Shown: positions 8,315 to 17,905 of the stretch, piece after piece
Layout of the letters: each line of letters starts with the position of its first letter
How positions within the stretch are numbered: position 1 is the stretch's first letter
Assembly: GCA_965223405.1 (NCBI GenBank)
Contig: CBDCWO010000006.1
Location: forward strand, 3,596,001-3,660,000
Direction of reading: 5' to 3'
Origin: CBDCWO01 sp965223405
GTDB taxonomy: Bacteria; Bacteroidota; Bacteroidia; Chitinophagales; Saprospiraceae
DNA: 64,000 bases
Made by a program: the position numbers and the translations under genes
Notes under the pieces: model-generated
Told to the model about the DNA's origin: nothing
Database searches by the model: none
Seen by the model: the letters and a program-made list of their open reading frames with translations, nothing else

Positions 8315-11014
8315 TCAACGTAATGTCCAGTTAAAAAATAAACTTGGTGTAAAGCCTAGCAAGGAGACATTGGTTTCTAACAATTCGCCTTCAATGACTT
8401 CATATTCATTGTACCAGGTGTTATTGCGGTTCAGGATATTAAAAAGCGATATCCCGGCACTCGCTTTTGAGTTACCCATTTTAAAATCATAGGTGGCTGA
8501 AAGATCTAATCTTTGATAATCATCAAATCGGAGTGAATTCTTATCGCTAACTTCAAAAAAATCTGTACTGGTCCCGTCCAGGAGTGAAAGTTGGTAGTAC
8601 CCGGTCGGAGCTGTATAAGGTTTTCCGGTTGCAAAAATGAATGATGCTCCTAGATTAAGATTTCCCAGTTTGTAACTTCCAATCAACTTCAATTCATGGG
8701 TAACATCCTGATTAGCAAAAAATGATTCATCGCCAAATGCTTCAAAATCATAAGTCACCTCCCCCAGGGTATAACCTGCCCATCCAGTCAAATTTCCTAC
8801 TTTCTTTTGAATCAGAAATTCTAAACCCTTGGCAATGCCCGTTCCGGTATGAAAAAATTCTTCATAGGTGATGGCTTGATTCCTGCCAAATCCCGTAGGA
8901 ACAAATCGGGTAGAATACTCTGAAAGTCCATCCAGTGTTTTATAGTAACCCTCAACATCAAAAAGCCAATTTGAACTTTCGTAACTTCCTCCAACAATAT
9001 AGTGCTCAGCAGAGCCAATGGGTACATTTACATCATCAGCCAACAACCAAAAATCCCGACTTCCCTGTTGAATATCTTCTCTGACAATTCGATTGGCAAA
9101 TTGATAGTATTTGCCAAGAGCGGCTTTTAGTTTGATTTTGTTGGTAAGGAAATAGCTTAATGAGACTCGCGGTTCATGGTATATTTGATTGTTGAGGCTA
9201 TAGAATGAGGATCTCAAGCCACCTTTTAATATGAGTTTTTCTCCAAAAGTATGTTTATCCTGGAGGTAAAGGGAGGTGATCATTCCGCTATCATTGCGAT
9301 CTAAAACTACTGAAGTATCATTTTGAGAAAATTGATATTCAATATCGTTCCAGGTAGTTTGCAATCCAAAATCCAATTGGTTGCTGCCAGATAATTTGAA
9401 TTCATTATCCAGTTTGAAACTAATATCCCTTAGATCATTAAATTCATAGCTACCTTGATTACGAATAATAGTAGTGTCTTCTCTGCGGATAGTAGTTGAA
9501 CTGCTTTGGTCTCTTTCACTATAATAATTGGAGTAGGACAAATTTGCATTCGAATAAAATCTTTCGTTCCATTGTCTGGACCACTTGGCACTTGTTCCCC
9601 AATTTCCCCATGCGGTCAAATCAGTACTTTCTCGATCAAAATCAAGATTTGCGGTACCTCCAAAACGATTCCCAAATGCACTTTCATCGATATTGCGTGA
9701 ATTGTCCAGATTGTCTTGTCCACTGTAAAAACTCAAACTTATCACATCCTTTATACTCGGGCGATAAGTTGTTTTTGCATTTAGGTCATAAAAGTAGGTG
9801 TTTGGTTGCACCTCTTGCTGGGCAAATCGCCTACCAATGGGCTGAGTGACCTCGGAGGTAGCTTCCGTACTTTCTGTGTACGATTCAAATATGTTTTTGT
9901 AAAAATTACTTTGGAATGAACGTCTGGCAGCGATTAGGAATGAACCTTTACCATCTGCAAATGGGGCTTCTGCAAATCCATTTATACTCAACAGACTTAA
10001 TCCTGCGCCTATATTAAATTCTTCAACATTACCATCCTTACCTGTCATCTCCACAACACTTGAAAGACGTCCGCCATATTTTGCATCAAAACCTCCTTTA
10101 TAAAGTTGTACATCTTTAATCGCATTGGAATTGAAAGCACTGAAAAAACCAAAAAGGTGGTCTACGTGGTATACTGTAAATCCATCAAATAAAATAAGAT
10201 TTTGATCTGGAGTTCCACCGCGGATAAACAAACCTGATGAACTTTCATTTGAACCACTAATACCTGGAAGTAATTGTAATGAACGAAATAAGTCTTTCTC
10301 TCCATAACTTGGCAATTTGGCTAAGGCAGCTGGCGCGATACCTATCCGGCTTATTCCAGTAGAAGCACTCAACATTTGTTCTTCATGCTTGGCTTTCACA
10401 ACTACTTCATCCAATTGGACACCAAAATCTTCTAATAGAATTTCGATACGACTTATTTCCAGTTCAGGTGTCAGACGAAATTGATTGGTTTGATATCCCA
10501 GATAACTGGTTACCAGAACCATCGTATCGTTTATCACATTAAAAAGAGTAAAATGACCATCAGTATTAGTGGTAGTACCATTACCTGTACCTTTTACCTG
10601 GATATTGGCAAATGGTAGCGTCTCTCCGGAATTTTTATCTTTAACAACACCTGAAATATTAAAATTATGACGCGTGGGATTCACCTTGGACCAAACGGAT
10701 CTTGGATCATTGGTTTTGGCAAAAAGGAATATCGTATCCGGAGGTTTGATTTCGAAATCAATATCCGTTCCTTCCAAGATGTTTTTAAGCGCAAAATCCA
10801 GCGATGACTTATTGAAAGTAACATTAGTGCGAATATCTTTTACCAGATCTTCTTCATATTCAAATTGGAGTTTAAAATCGATTTCCAATCGTAATAATAC
10901 CAAGTTAAGCGGTTCATTATTGAAATTGCCACTTATTTTGATTGTTGAGGGAGTTTGAGCTTGAATAGACGTAAATCCAAGCATAAAACAAATATAGATT
11001 AATTTAGATTTCAT
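8315..11014 (-). CDS. TonB-dependent receptor with STN and carboxypeptidase-regulatory domains
   Basis: 899 residues with a signal peptide (MKSKLIYICFMLGFTSIQAQ). Order: an STN/secretin-like domain at about 25-97 (LVLLRLEIDFKLQFEYEE, SLDFALKNILEGTDI), a CarboxypepD_reg-like beta-sandwich at about 118-200, a plug domain at about 230-335 (LFRSLQLLPGISG, GLFIRGGTPDQNLILFDG), then a 22-strand-type barrel ending in an aromatic residue-rich strand (FFNWTLR). STN-bearing receptors often signal through an anti-sigma factor, but no sigma/anti-sigma pair is adjacent here. The downstream DUF4249 lipoprotein is its likely partner. Ligand unknown. Confidence 0.9.
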   Translation of the reverse strand: MKSKLIYICFMLGFTSIQAQTPSTIKISGNFNNEPLNLVLLRLEIDFKLQFEYEEDLVKDIRTNVTFNKSSLDFALKNILEGTDIDFEIKPPDTIFLFAKTNDPRSVWSKVNPTRHNFNISGVVKDKNSGETLPFANIQVKGTGNGTTTNTDGHFTLFNVINDTMVLVTSYLGYQTNQFRLTPELEISRIEILLEDFGVQLDEVVVKAKHEEQMLSASTGISRIGIAPAALAKLPSYGEKDLFRSLQLLPGISGSNESSSGLFIRGGTPDQNLILFDGFTVYHVDHLFGFFSAFNSNAIKDVQLYKGGFDAKYGGRLSSVVEMTGKDGNVEEFNIGAGLSLLSINGFAEAPFADGKGSFLIAARRSFQSNFYKNIFESYTESTEATSEVTQPIGRRFAQQEVQPNTYFYDLNAKTTYRPSIKDVISLSFYSGQDNLDNSRNIDESAFGNRFGGTANLDFDRESTDLTAWGNWGTSAKWSRQWNERFYSNANLSYSNYYSERDQSSSTTIRREDTTIIRNQGSYEFNDLRDISFKLDNEFKLSGSNQLDFGLQTTWNDIEYQFSQNDTSVVLDRNDSGMITSLYLQDKHTFGEKLILKGGLRSSFYSLNNQIYHEPRVSLSYFLTNKIKLKAALGKYYQFANRIVREDIQQGSRDFWLLADDVNVPIGSAEHYIVGGSYESSNWLFDVEGYYKTLDGLSEYSTRFVPTGFGRNQAITYEEFFHTGTGIAKGLEFLIQKKVGNLTGWAGYTLGEVTYDFEAFGDESFFANQDVTHELKLIGSYKLGNLNLGASFIFATGKPYTAPTGYYQLSLLDGTSTDFFEVSDKNSLRFDDYQRLDLSATYDFKMGNSKASAGISLFNILNRNNTWYNEYEVIEGELLETNVSLLGFTPSLFFNWTLR

Positions 11015-11059
11015 GATTTAGTACGCTTTAAATGTGGTGATAATTTGTGTATGGAAGCT

Positions 11060-13858
11060 TTACCCGATCTTAAAATTTCGAATGTCGTATTTGAAGCTTA
11101 ACATCAAATATTGTTGCAGACTCTGAGTCTGTATCTCCTCAAAATAGGATTCCGTCGCATTTTGAATGAAATTGCTGTTCTGCTTAAGTATGTCAAACAC
11201 GGTTAAACTAATTTCACCCTGTTGATTTTTGAATAGATTCTTACCAAAACTCACATTCCAGAGAAGATAACTTTGGTCGAATTCTCCTGATAAACCCTCA
11301 TAATATTGATGTGTCAAGTCAGTTTTTAGTACAATATCGTTGCCGAATATCCACTTGAATTTCAAGTTCGAATTCTGTTTGAAATAATTGAGGTTACTCT
11401 CTTCTAGAATGGAATTTGTAACCGAGTTGTAATAACCCCGGGTGGATATGGTAAAATCCAATCGATCACTCAGGTTACTACTCAGGGTCATTCCAAGTCC
11501 TGTTGAAATATTGTGGGAAAGATTTAGTTCCTCATTGATCAATCCGGGAGATTTGGAATAATTTGCAGTGAAATCAACGTTCAAATTTGTTCTTAATTTT
11601 TCAAGCGGGAAACCATAAGTGATGTAAGAGTTTAAACTCCAATAACCGTCAAGGTTTACCGGTTGGCTAAGAATTGCCCCTTCTTGTAAACTATTTTCAT
11701 CCAGGTCAAAATATTCCTCAGGGGAAAAATAAACACTATTGGTTATGTAATCTGTGGTATAATTCCCTCTCAGTAATGCATAGAATATAGATGATTTTTG
11801 AGTATTGGATTTGGAATATTTCACAAAAAGATTGTGTTGGTAAGATTTTGTTAGGATTGGATTGCCTAGTGTTGCTTGAATCGGATTGCTGTTATCAATT
11901 ACATTTTGTAATTGCCCAATGGTTGGGAATTGTGTATTTGAACGATAAAAGAATCCAATATTTTCAGTTCTGGAAATTGAATAGCGTAGGGAAGCGACAG
12001 GCAATACGCTTAAATAATTTTGGGCACTTAAATCTTCATATGGAAAGGTTTGGCTGTTGTTTAATTCTGCGCTTTCGACTTGAATTCTAGCCATTAGATT
12101 TAATCCTTCATTGGAGTAATTGTAACCTCCACCTAATTGATGAGTTGTATACTCATTTGAAAAAATATTACTTAATGCTTCATTCAATACCTCGTATTCC
12201 GAATTGGTTTCATTCGGATCAAAGGTTTCTTTATCACTTGATTCTTGCTGATATCCAATTTTATAATTGAACAGCATCATGCTTTTTGATCCGATAGGTT
12301 CCGTATATTGAATATTGGCAGAGCCATTCCAACTGGATTCGTTTAAAGTGGAATATTGATTTATTGCGTTGGAATCGAGGAGTACTGTTCCCATAGAATA
12401 TGTAGATGCTAATTCACCGTATCCTATTTTGGGAGCGTATCCGGCATTGAAGTTTACGGAAAGGGTCCGTCTATTCTTGTCAAACTTATGCTTCCACAAT
12501 ATATTGTTACTCAAGCTTGTCGCACATAAATTGGCATTGAAACTATTATCAAGTTGGCCAAGAATTGCCATATTGGTAGAATTTAGTCCGATCAAAGACT
12601 CCGTTCCCAGATTGTTTTGCCAGGTAATAGAAGGTCTCCAGACAATTGAATTTTGATCGTTTAATTGAATATCCATTCGCCCTGAAAACCGATGATTTGT
12701 ATTGGTGTTTTGATTGTTGCTTTCTTCCTCGTATGCGTCACCCTGGGAATTGAAAAATTGCTGGGTTAAGAATTGGTCCGCAAGGTTATTGGTTTGATTA
12801 AAAAAATAGCTTGCCGATATTTCTATTTTTGATCCCCAACTATCTGAAAAATTGACTCCTAATGCATTGGTAGTCGTTATTCCAAGTTGTTGTGGGACCA
12901 AAAAATCGCTAATATTAGTACCTGACCCACTGCCTTTGCCTCGGGAACCTCCTTGTGATCGTCCACCACCCATACCTGCACTTCCCCATCTACTGGTTCC
13001 TGTTGTGCCCACAACACCCAATAAGTCTTCAGTAGCGAAATTTTGTTGATTGACATTGTTGGTCATTCCAATTACAGAAATGCGTTGGTCTCCGTTGAAA
13101 ACATTGAAATTGATCCCAGCTTGATATTTACTATCGTATCCGTAACCAGCATAAATTTTTCCAAACTGACCATTGCTTTTGTTTGATTTCGTAATGATGT
13201 TTATTGTTTTTGTAGTTTCTCCATCATCGAATCCAGTAAATTGTGCTTGTTCACTTTTTTGATCGAAAATCTGGATTTGATCTATCACTTCTGCCGGTAG
13301 ATTTCGAATGGCTGCGGTTGGATCATCCCCTAGAAATCGCTTTCCATCTACGAGTACTTGATTTACATCCTCCCCTTGCGCTTGAATCTTACCATCCTGC
13401 ATGACGATAGTTGGCATTTTTTCGAGAAGATCTTCCGCGGTTGCATCTTTAAGCGTCTGAAAAGAGCCTGCATTGTATTGAGTGGTATCCCCTTTCTGAA
13501 TTGATGATAACACCTGTTCGGTAATTTGTATTTCAGGTAAATTTAATCCTTCACTAAGCCTGATTTTTCCAAGCTCCAAATTTTCGTTTGCTACTTTTAT
13601 GATCTCGACATAATCCTGAAACCCAATGAAAGAAATAGTGAGATTATATTCGCCATTTTGAACATTGGTTAATCTAAACTTGCCATCTTCATTGGTAATT
13701 CCGGCATACCGCTGTTGGATTGATTCAACGATCACATGAGCTCCTGGAATGGGACCTTCATCAATTGTATTGTAAACCTGGCCTTGAATGCTAAAAGTTT
13801 GTGCAAAAGACATAATTGTAAAAAGTTGCCCGACGAAAAAAATGATGGACTTTTTCAT
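11060..13858 (-). CDS. TonB-dependent outer-membrane receptor, PF14905-type barrel
   Basis: 932 residues, signal peptide ending near MSFAQ. Residues about 22-110 form a carboxypeptidase-regulatory-like domain (GQVYNTIDEGPIPGAHV). A plug-like region follows (DLLEKMPTIVMQDGKIQAQG, VNQVLVDGKRFLGDDP) and then a long barrel of the 'outer membrane beta-barrel family' (PF14905) type. A Gly/Ser-rich stretch at about 290-312 interrupts the barrel start. The gene is followed at 56 bases by a small Spy-like protein's neighbour context on the same strand and may be co-transcribed with it. No SusD partner is next to it. The transported substrate cannot be told. Confidence 0.85.
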   Translation of the reverse strand: MKKSIIFFVGQLFTIMSFAQTFSIQGQVYNTIDEGPIPGAHVIVESIQQRYAGITNEDGKFRLTNVQNGEYNLTISFIGFQDYVEIIKVANENLELGKIRLSEGLNLPEIQITEQVLSSIQKGDTTQYNAGSFQTLKDATAEDLLEKMPTIVMQDGKIQAQGEDVNQVLVDGKRFLGDDPTAAIRNLPAEVIDQIQIFDQKSEQAQFTGFDDGETTKTINIITKSNKSNGQFGKIYAGYGYDSKYQAGINFNVFNGDQRISVIGMTNNVNQQNFATEDLLGVVGTTGTSRWGSAGMGGGRSQGGSRGKGSGSGTNISDFLVPQQLGITTTNALGVNFSDSWGSKIEISASYFFNQTNNLADQFLTQQFFNSQGDAYEEESNNQNTNTNHRFSGRMDIQLNDQNSIVWRPSITWQNNLGTESLIGLNSTNMAILGQLDNSFNANLCATSLSNNILWKHKFDKNRRTLSVNFNAGYAPKIGYGELASTYSMGTVLLDSNAINQYSTLNESSWNGSANIQYTEPIGSKSMMLFNYKIGYQQESSDKETFDPNETNSEYEVLNEALSNIFSNEYTTHQLGGGYNYSNEGLNLMARIQVESAELNNSQTFPYEDLSAQNYLSVLPVASLRYSISRTENIGFFYRSNTQFPTIGQLQNVIDNSNPIQATLGNPILTKSYQHNLFVKYSKSNTQKSSIFYALLRGNYTTDYITNSVYFSPEEYFDLDENSLQEGAILSQPVNLDGYWSLNSYITYGFPLEKLRTNLNVDFTANYSKSPGLINEELNLSHNISTGLGMTLSSNLSDRLDFTISTRGYYNSVTNSILEESNLNYFKQNSNLKFKWIFGNDIVLKTDLTHQYYEGLSGEFDQSYLLWNVSFGKNLFKNQQGEISLTVFDILKQNSNFIQNATESYFEEIQTQSLQQYLMLSFKYDIRNFKIG

Positions 13859-13914
13859 GAAATGATATCTTTGATTTGAAAATTGTGTGTATAGGATCTT
13901 GTACGCATTATGAT

Positions 13915-14337
13915 CTAATACCTACTGCGAACTCCACTTCTTGAGTCACGATTTCCTCGATTATCGGTGTTTTCAACTTGCATGTCTTCATATATTTTGA
14001 ATTGACTATCCGTCAGCACCTGTTTCATCTCGGCAAGCTTATCCTTATTTATTGATTCCCTGAGAGATAGCAAGTAGCTTCTGTCTCCACCGGACTTTTG
14101 ACGCAATTCCTGAGTTTTTTTGGCATATGCAAGATTAATTTCTTTGACTTTTGGTATTTGAATATCCGTCAGGTTAAGTTTGCTGATCATCTCTGCTGTC
14201 TGCTGGGTGGCAATACGTTCCAAATCACCACTCAACCTGGTAGATTGGGCTTGATTGGACTGTGTCGTTTGTGTTCCAGTGCAAAATGTAAGTAGAAAGC
14301 TGATAATTGCTAGTAAAAGTTTGATTTTGAGTTGCAT
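13915..14337 (-). CDS. Small Spy/LTxxQ-like envelope protein
   Basis: 140 residues from the ATG at 14337 (MQLKIKLLLAIISFLLTFC); the longer 154-residue frame adds a non-signal N-terminus and is not preferred. After the hydrophobic leader the protein is helical and charged: ISKLNLTDIQIPKVKEIN and MKQVLTDSQFKIYEDM resemble the paired LTxxQ motifs of Spy/CpxP-like periplasmic proteins. The Cys at the end of the leader has Phe at -1, so lipidation is doubtful. The C-terminus is Arg/Asp/Asn rich and disordered. It lies directly upstream of the PF14905 receptor gene, 56 bases away, so the two may form an operon. Function in metal or envelope stress is inference. Confidence 0.65.
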   Translation of the reverse strand: MQLKIKLLLAIISFLLTFCTGTQTTQSNQAQSTRLSGDLERIATQQTAEMISKLNLTDIQIPKVKEINLAYAKKTQELRQKSGGDRSYLLSLRESINKDKLAEMKQVLTDSQFKIYEDMQVENTDNRGNRDSRSGVRSRY

Positions 14338-14496
14338 GATCAAAGTTTTATAAGTGATCCAAATGATTTCATAACACAAATGTGGAGCGGATTAGAAGCA
14401 GATCAAAAAGTATTCAATCAACGGTGTAATTTTATCAATGAAAAATCTGATGACCTCAATATCCCATTTTGGCAAGTTTTCCAAACCAGATAAAAC

Positions 14497-14520
14497 AAAG
14501 GGCCGGCTGTCCGGCCCTTT
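14497..14520 (-). terminator. Rho-independent terminator hairpin
   Basis: A perfect 10-bp GC-rich stem (AAAGGGCCGG / CCGGCCCTTT) with a 4-base loop. On the minus strand it is followed by TTTGTTTTATC, so it fits termination of the barrel gene that ends at 14667, although it sits about 147 bases past the stop. Confidence 0.6.
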
Positions 14521-14666
14521 GCAGGTGAGGGTTACTGTATGCTTCACCATACCAGAAATCTTCGCCATAATTTCTGGGAAGGTATTAACCATGAACAAAA
14601 GCTTTGAGAGCCAACTGTAAGTTAATGTTTGATTGCAATGACAGGATCAGTGCCTAGATATCGCGA

Positions 14667-15269
14667 TTAAAAATTATAGTTTAATCCGACTCTGGCTGAA
14701 AGTGGAATTTTCTCGGAATTGGTGTCATGTAATAGATTGTATAGCAGAGAAAATTCATAACCCCATTTTCCTTTACTCCTGTTATATCCAAAACCAAGGT
14801 TTAATTGATTTTCATGGGTGCTTTGTGTCAAGATACTAGATTGATTTTCAGGATCGATTGTAAGGTAATTCCCGGTATAAATGGGTTGCTCAGTCCAAAG
14901 TTTCTGAAATTCAAAATGGCCAAATATATTCTTGAATATTTTATATCTGCTAAATGCACCAATCCCCATATCCAGGTTGCTGAAGTTCATAGTCTCTCCA
15001 TTTGTTTTTGTCAGCTTTAAATAGTTATAATTTAAGGGAACTCGAATTCCTACTGATAAACGATCGGTCAACTTGAATCCCACCATTGGGGATATACCAA
15101 TATTGAATGAACTATTTGACAATCCAAAATCGAATTCTCCACCATACCATAGTTTACTTTCAACTCCTGAATCTTTTTTTATGCGAGATTTATTTTCTTG
15201 AGCCGATACCCCTATTTTGAGGGTCATAATGGTAGCAATAAGTAGGGCAGTTTTTAGGTAACTTTTCAT
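14667..15269 (-). CDS. Outer-membrane beta-barrel protein
   Basis: 200 residues with a signal peptide (MKSYLKTALLIATIMTLKIGVSAQ) and alternating hydrophobic beta strands: GEFDFGLSNSSFNIGISP, LSVGIRVPLNYNYLKL, WGYEFSLLYNLLHD, and a C-terminal strand ending in Phe (ARVGLNYNF), the usual signal for outer-membrane insertion. It is about the size of OmpX/porin-family eight-stranded barrels. ATG start at 15269. It appears monocistronic, with a hairpin terminator downstream. Function unknown. Confidence 0.75.
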   Translation of the reverse strand: MKSYLKTALLIATIMTLKIGVSAQENKSRIKKDSGVESKLWYGGEFDFGLSNSSFNIGISPMVGFKLTDRLSVGIRVPLNYNYLKLTKTNGETMNFSNLDMGIGAFSRYKIFKNIFGHFEFQKLWTEQPIYTGNYLTIDPENQSSILTQSTHENQLNLGFGYNRSKGKWGYEFSLLYNLLHDTNSEKIPLSARVGLNYNF

Positions 15270-15474
15270 GATATTTAAATTTTACAAAAGCCTTAGTCAA
15301 TGATCAAGCTTGGTAATATGTCAGGCAAAACATAAAATGGGCATCAAGGGATGAGATTCCTTTAGTGGCAAGATCGTGCCAGGAGGAGGCCTTGCCAAAT
15401 CAAATCCTGAAAGAGAGGATCTGTGTCCATCCTTCGATAATACTTCAGTAGGAATTCCAAGTTCAGAGGCGCTA

Positions 15475-15693
15475 TTAAATTTTTTCATCTTCATTGTATT
15501 GGGCATAATTAATAGTCTGAGGAGGAGCATTTTCCTGGCTACTTTTTTCTTCAATTTCTCGGACTGCACGTTGGATATTGTTCCATATCCTGTCAATGGT
15601 AACTTCATATTCTCGCTCATATAAATAATGCTCATGGTCAAATTCCAGGCGGAGAAAGTTGTTCATTTCTTTTTTAGATTTAGAAAAATTCAT
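15475..15693 (-). CDS. Small hypothetical protein, possibly frameshifted
   Basis: From the ATG at 15693 this encodes 72 residues of charged, coiled-coil-like sequence (FDHEHYLYEREYEVTIDRIWNNIQRAV pattern in the middle, shown here only in part by its key residues). The frame stops just after a run of A residues near 15480. A +1 shift there would continue into an open frame down to 15321 (KKFNSASELGIPTEVL and onward). That may mean a frameshifted or decayed gene, or may be chance. No family is recognised. Confidence 0.3.
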   Translation of the reverse strand: MNFSKSKKEMNNFLRLEFDHEHYLYEREYEVTIDRIWNNIQRAVREIEEKSSQENAPPQTINYAQYNEDEKI

Positions 15694-15990
15694 TAATTGT
15701 GATTTGGATTGCTTTATGGGTACAAACTTCAACCATATTCTTGCTCACATCAATTTTTATCAATAAATGGATCATAAAACTCAACGAAACGGCTTGAAAT
15801 GACGATCTGGAATAGAATGGTCAGGCTTTAACCAACAATTACTAAGTTCAGGACACATTCGATACTTACATTTGGAGTCTCCCTTGAGTATTTTAGGGCA
15901 TTATTGATAAAAAGGCTAGGTTTATTGAAGAGATTTGAGGTTTGATAGACAAAATTTTAATGTTTACCATAATTCATTCAAATTTGCTTT

Positions 15991-17058
15991 ATGTTATTGA
16001 GTGGAAAGAATCGGATCTTTTGGCAAATCCTGGTATGGGGTGGTACCTGGTTACTTATATCCTTTATCCTGACCAGTGGATATGATCAACCTGATCGGTT
16101 TATCCGCAGAGGCCTCGGTAGTTTGATCGGGATAGTGATTATTGTAGTGGTTAATTTAAAAATCTTACTTCCTCATTTGTATTTTCGGAAACGCACGGTG
16201 ATGTACGTAATAGCTGGAATCGCTTTGTTTCTATTTGTAGTGTTCTTTATCAACGGTGTGTTTTTCCCTTGGTCAGAATGGTTTAACCCTCAAGATAGAC
16301 CATTCTCTGCACTACGTGAATCACGCATCAACCCGAACCGGAAGGCCAATCCATTTGGTTTTCAATTGATGAGACATATGATCCCTTTTTTTATCGCCTT
16401 TATGGGTTCGACTCTAGTGGAGATAGCCCGGTTTGCAAGTCAAAAGGAAAAAGACTTAATCCGTTCTCAAAAAGATATGCTGGTAACCGAAATCAAATTT
16501 CTTAAATCTCAAATTAACCCACATTTTCTTTTTAATACTTTGAACAATATATACACCCTGACGGTAATCAAATCCGAAAAAGCATCTGATAGTCTTTTAA
16601 ATCTATCTAACCTGCTCAGATATATGCTTTATGACTCTAATGTCGACTTAGTACCTTTAAAAAAGGAATTGGAGTATTTAAAGAATTACATCAATTTAAT
16701 TTTATTAAAGGATAGTAAAGGAATGGATATTACCGTTGATTTGGATGAAAGCAGACCAGATTTGCTGATCTCACCACTAATATTTATACCCTTTGTGGAA
16801 AATGCATTCAAACACAGTAAAATTGAAGACCGCAAAAGTGGGTGTGTGGTTATCCAGCTAAAGACCACGGACAAAACGTTGGAATTCAAGGTTATCAATA
16901 GTATTCCAGAGGTGGCTTTTAGTAAAGATGGAGTTGGTGGAATTGGTCTGGTGAATATTCAGAAAAGATTGGAACTACTTTACCCGGATCGCCATCAATT
17001 AGAAATAAACGACAGTGAAAATCAATTTGAGGTATTTCTTAAACTTAAAATAGAATGA
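15991..17058 (+). CDS. LytS-type sensor histidine kinase
   Basis: 355 residues. Four hydrophobic segments lie at about 10-30, 41-60, 69-91 and 128-145. The cytoplasmic part begins with a short coiled coil and the His_kinase (PF06580) box KSQINPHFLFNTLNN, with the phosphorylated His at 178. A divergent ATP-binding domain follows with PFVENAFKHS and a GGIGLVNIQKRL glycine motif near the end. No extracellular sensor domain is visible, so the signal is likely sensed in the membrane. It overlaps the next gene by four bases (ATGA), which means translational coupling and a dedicated kinase-regulator pair. Targets are unknown. Confidence 0.92.
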   Translation: MLLSGKNRIFWQILVWGGTWLLISFILTSGYDQPDRFIRRGLGSLIGIVIIVVVNLKILLPHLYFRKRTVMYVIAGIALFLFVVFFINGVFFPWSEWFNPQDRPFSALRESRINPNRKANPFGFQLMRHMIPFFIAFMGSTLVEIARFASQKEKDLIRSQKDMLVTEIKFLKSQINPHFLFNTLNNIYTLTVIKSEKASDSLLNLSNLLRYMLYDSNVDLVPLKKELEYLKNYINLILLKDSKGMDITVDLDESRPDLLISPLIFIPFVENAFKHSKIEDRKSGCVVIQLKTTDKTLEFKVINSIPEVAFSKDGVGGIGLVNIQKRLELLYPDRHQLEINDSENQFEVFLKLKIE

Positions 17059-17777
17059 AATATTTGAATTGCTTGATAGTAGATGATGAGGAATTGGCCC
17101 GAACGTTACTCGCAAATTATATTGGTCGCTTACCACATTTAAATATTGTCGGCCAATGTAATAATCCATTGGAAGCGATGCCGATTCTTGATCAACACCA
17201 AGTCGATATTTTGTTTTTAGATATTCAAATGCCGGAAATGAGAGGTACCGAATTCCTAAAAACACTTTCGATTAAACCACTTGTAATCCTTACAACCGCT
17301 TATGCCGAATATGCGTTGACCGGATACGAACTTGATGTGGTTGATTATCTGCTAAAACCATTTAGCTTTAAGCGATTTTTACAGGCGGTTAATAAATCAA
17401 TTAAATTACTTAAACTTAAACAGGCAGGAGAAAATCCACAAAGTGACCCTGAAGCTGGATCGTCACCGGCTAAGGAATATATCCTGGTCAATTCAGAACA
17501 TAAAGTTCACCGAATTCAACTGACGGATATTCTTTACATCCAAAGCATGCGTGAATATGTGGCGTATTATCTTTCAGGAAAGCGTGTTCTATCGTTGGGG
17601 TCATTAAAAAAACTAGAGGTGGATTTACCTTCCACGCAGTTTATTCGAGTCCATAAATCTTATATCGTAGCCAAGGATAAAGTGACCACTTTGGAAGGCA
17701 ACATGGTACATATTCAGGGCGTTAAAATTCCGATTGGTTCCAGTTACCGGGACCGTGTGTTGAAAGCTTTGTTTTAA
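17055..17777 (+). CDS. LytTR-family response regulator
   Basis: 240 residues: a receiver domain at 1-120 with the acidic pair D10/D11, phospho-acceptor D56 in LFLDIQMPEMRG and the conserved K101 in LLKPFSF, then a LytTR DNA-binding domain at about 143-240 (EHKVHRIQLTDILYIQSM, FIRVHKSYIVAKDKV). It is coupled to the upstream kinase by a four-base overlap. Such regulators bind direct repeats upstream of their targets; the neighbouring minus-strand respiratory cluster is convergent, so there is no direct evidence it is the target. Confidence 0.92.
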   Translation: MKYLNCLIVDDEELARTLLANYIGRLPHLNIVGQCNNPLEAMPILDQHQVDILFLDIQMPEMRGTEFLKTLSIKPLVILTTAYAEYALTGYELDVVDYLLKPFSFKRFLQAVNKSIKLLKLKQAGENPQSDPEAGSSPAKEYILVNSEHKVHRIQLTDILYIQSMREYVAYYLSGKRVLSLGSLKKLEVDLPSTQFIRVHKSYIVAKDKVTTLEGNMVHIQGVKIPIGSSYRDRVLKALF

Positions 17778-17905
17778 ACTTGGAAATGGATTAGCAATGA
17801 TCAAAAGACAACTTATGATTTAACCTGCTTCTCAAATCTGAGAATACTAAGGTGCTGGATTGGTTTGATTCCTGATTATGCATTTTGTGGTTGCGGGAGT
17901 ATCGG

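Noticed and set aside
14392..14620. Small overlapping frames of 60-68 codons on both strands
   Set aside because: They cover the GC-rich hairpin and have no coding character.
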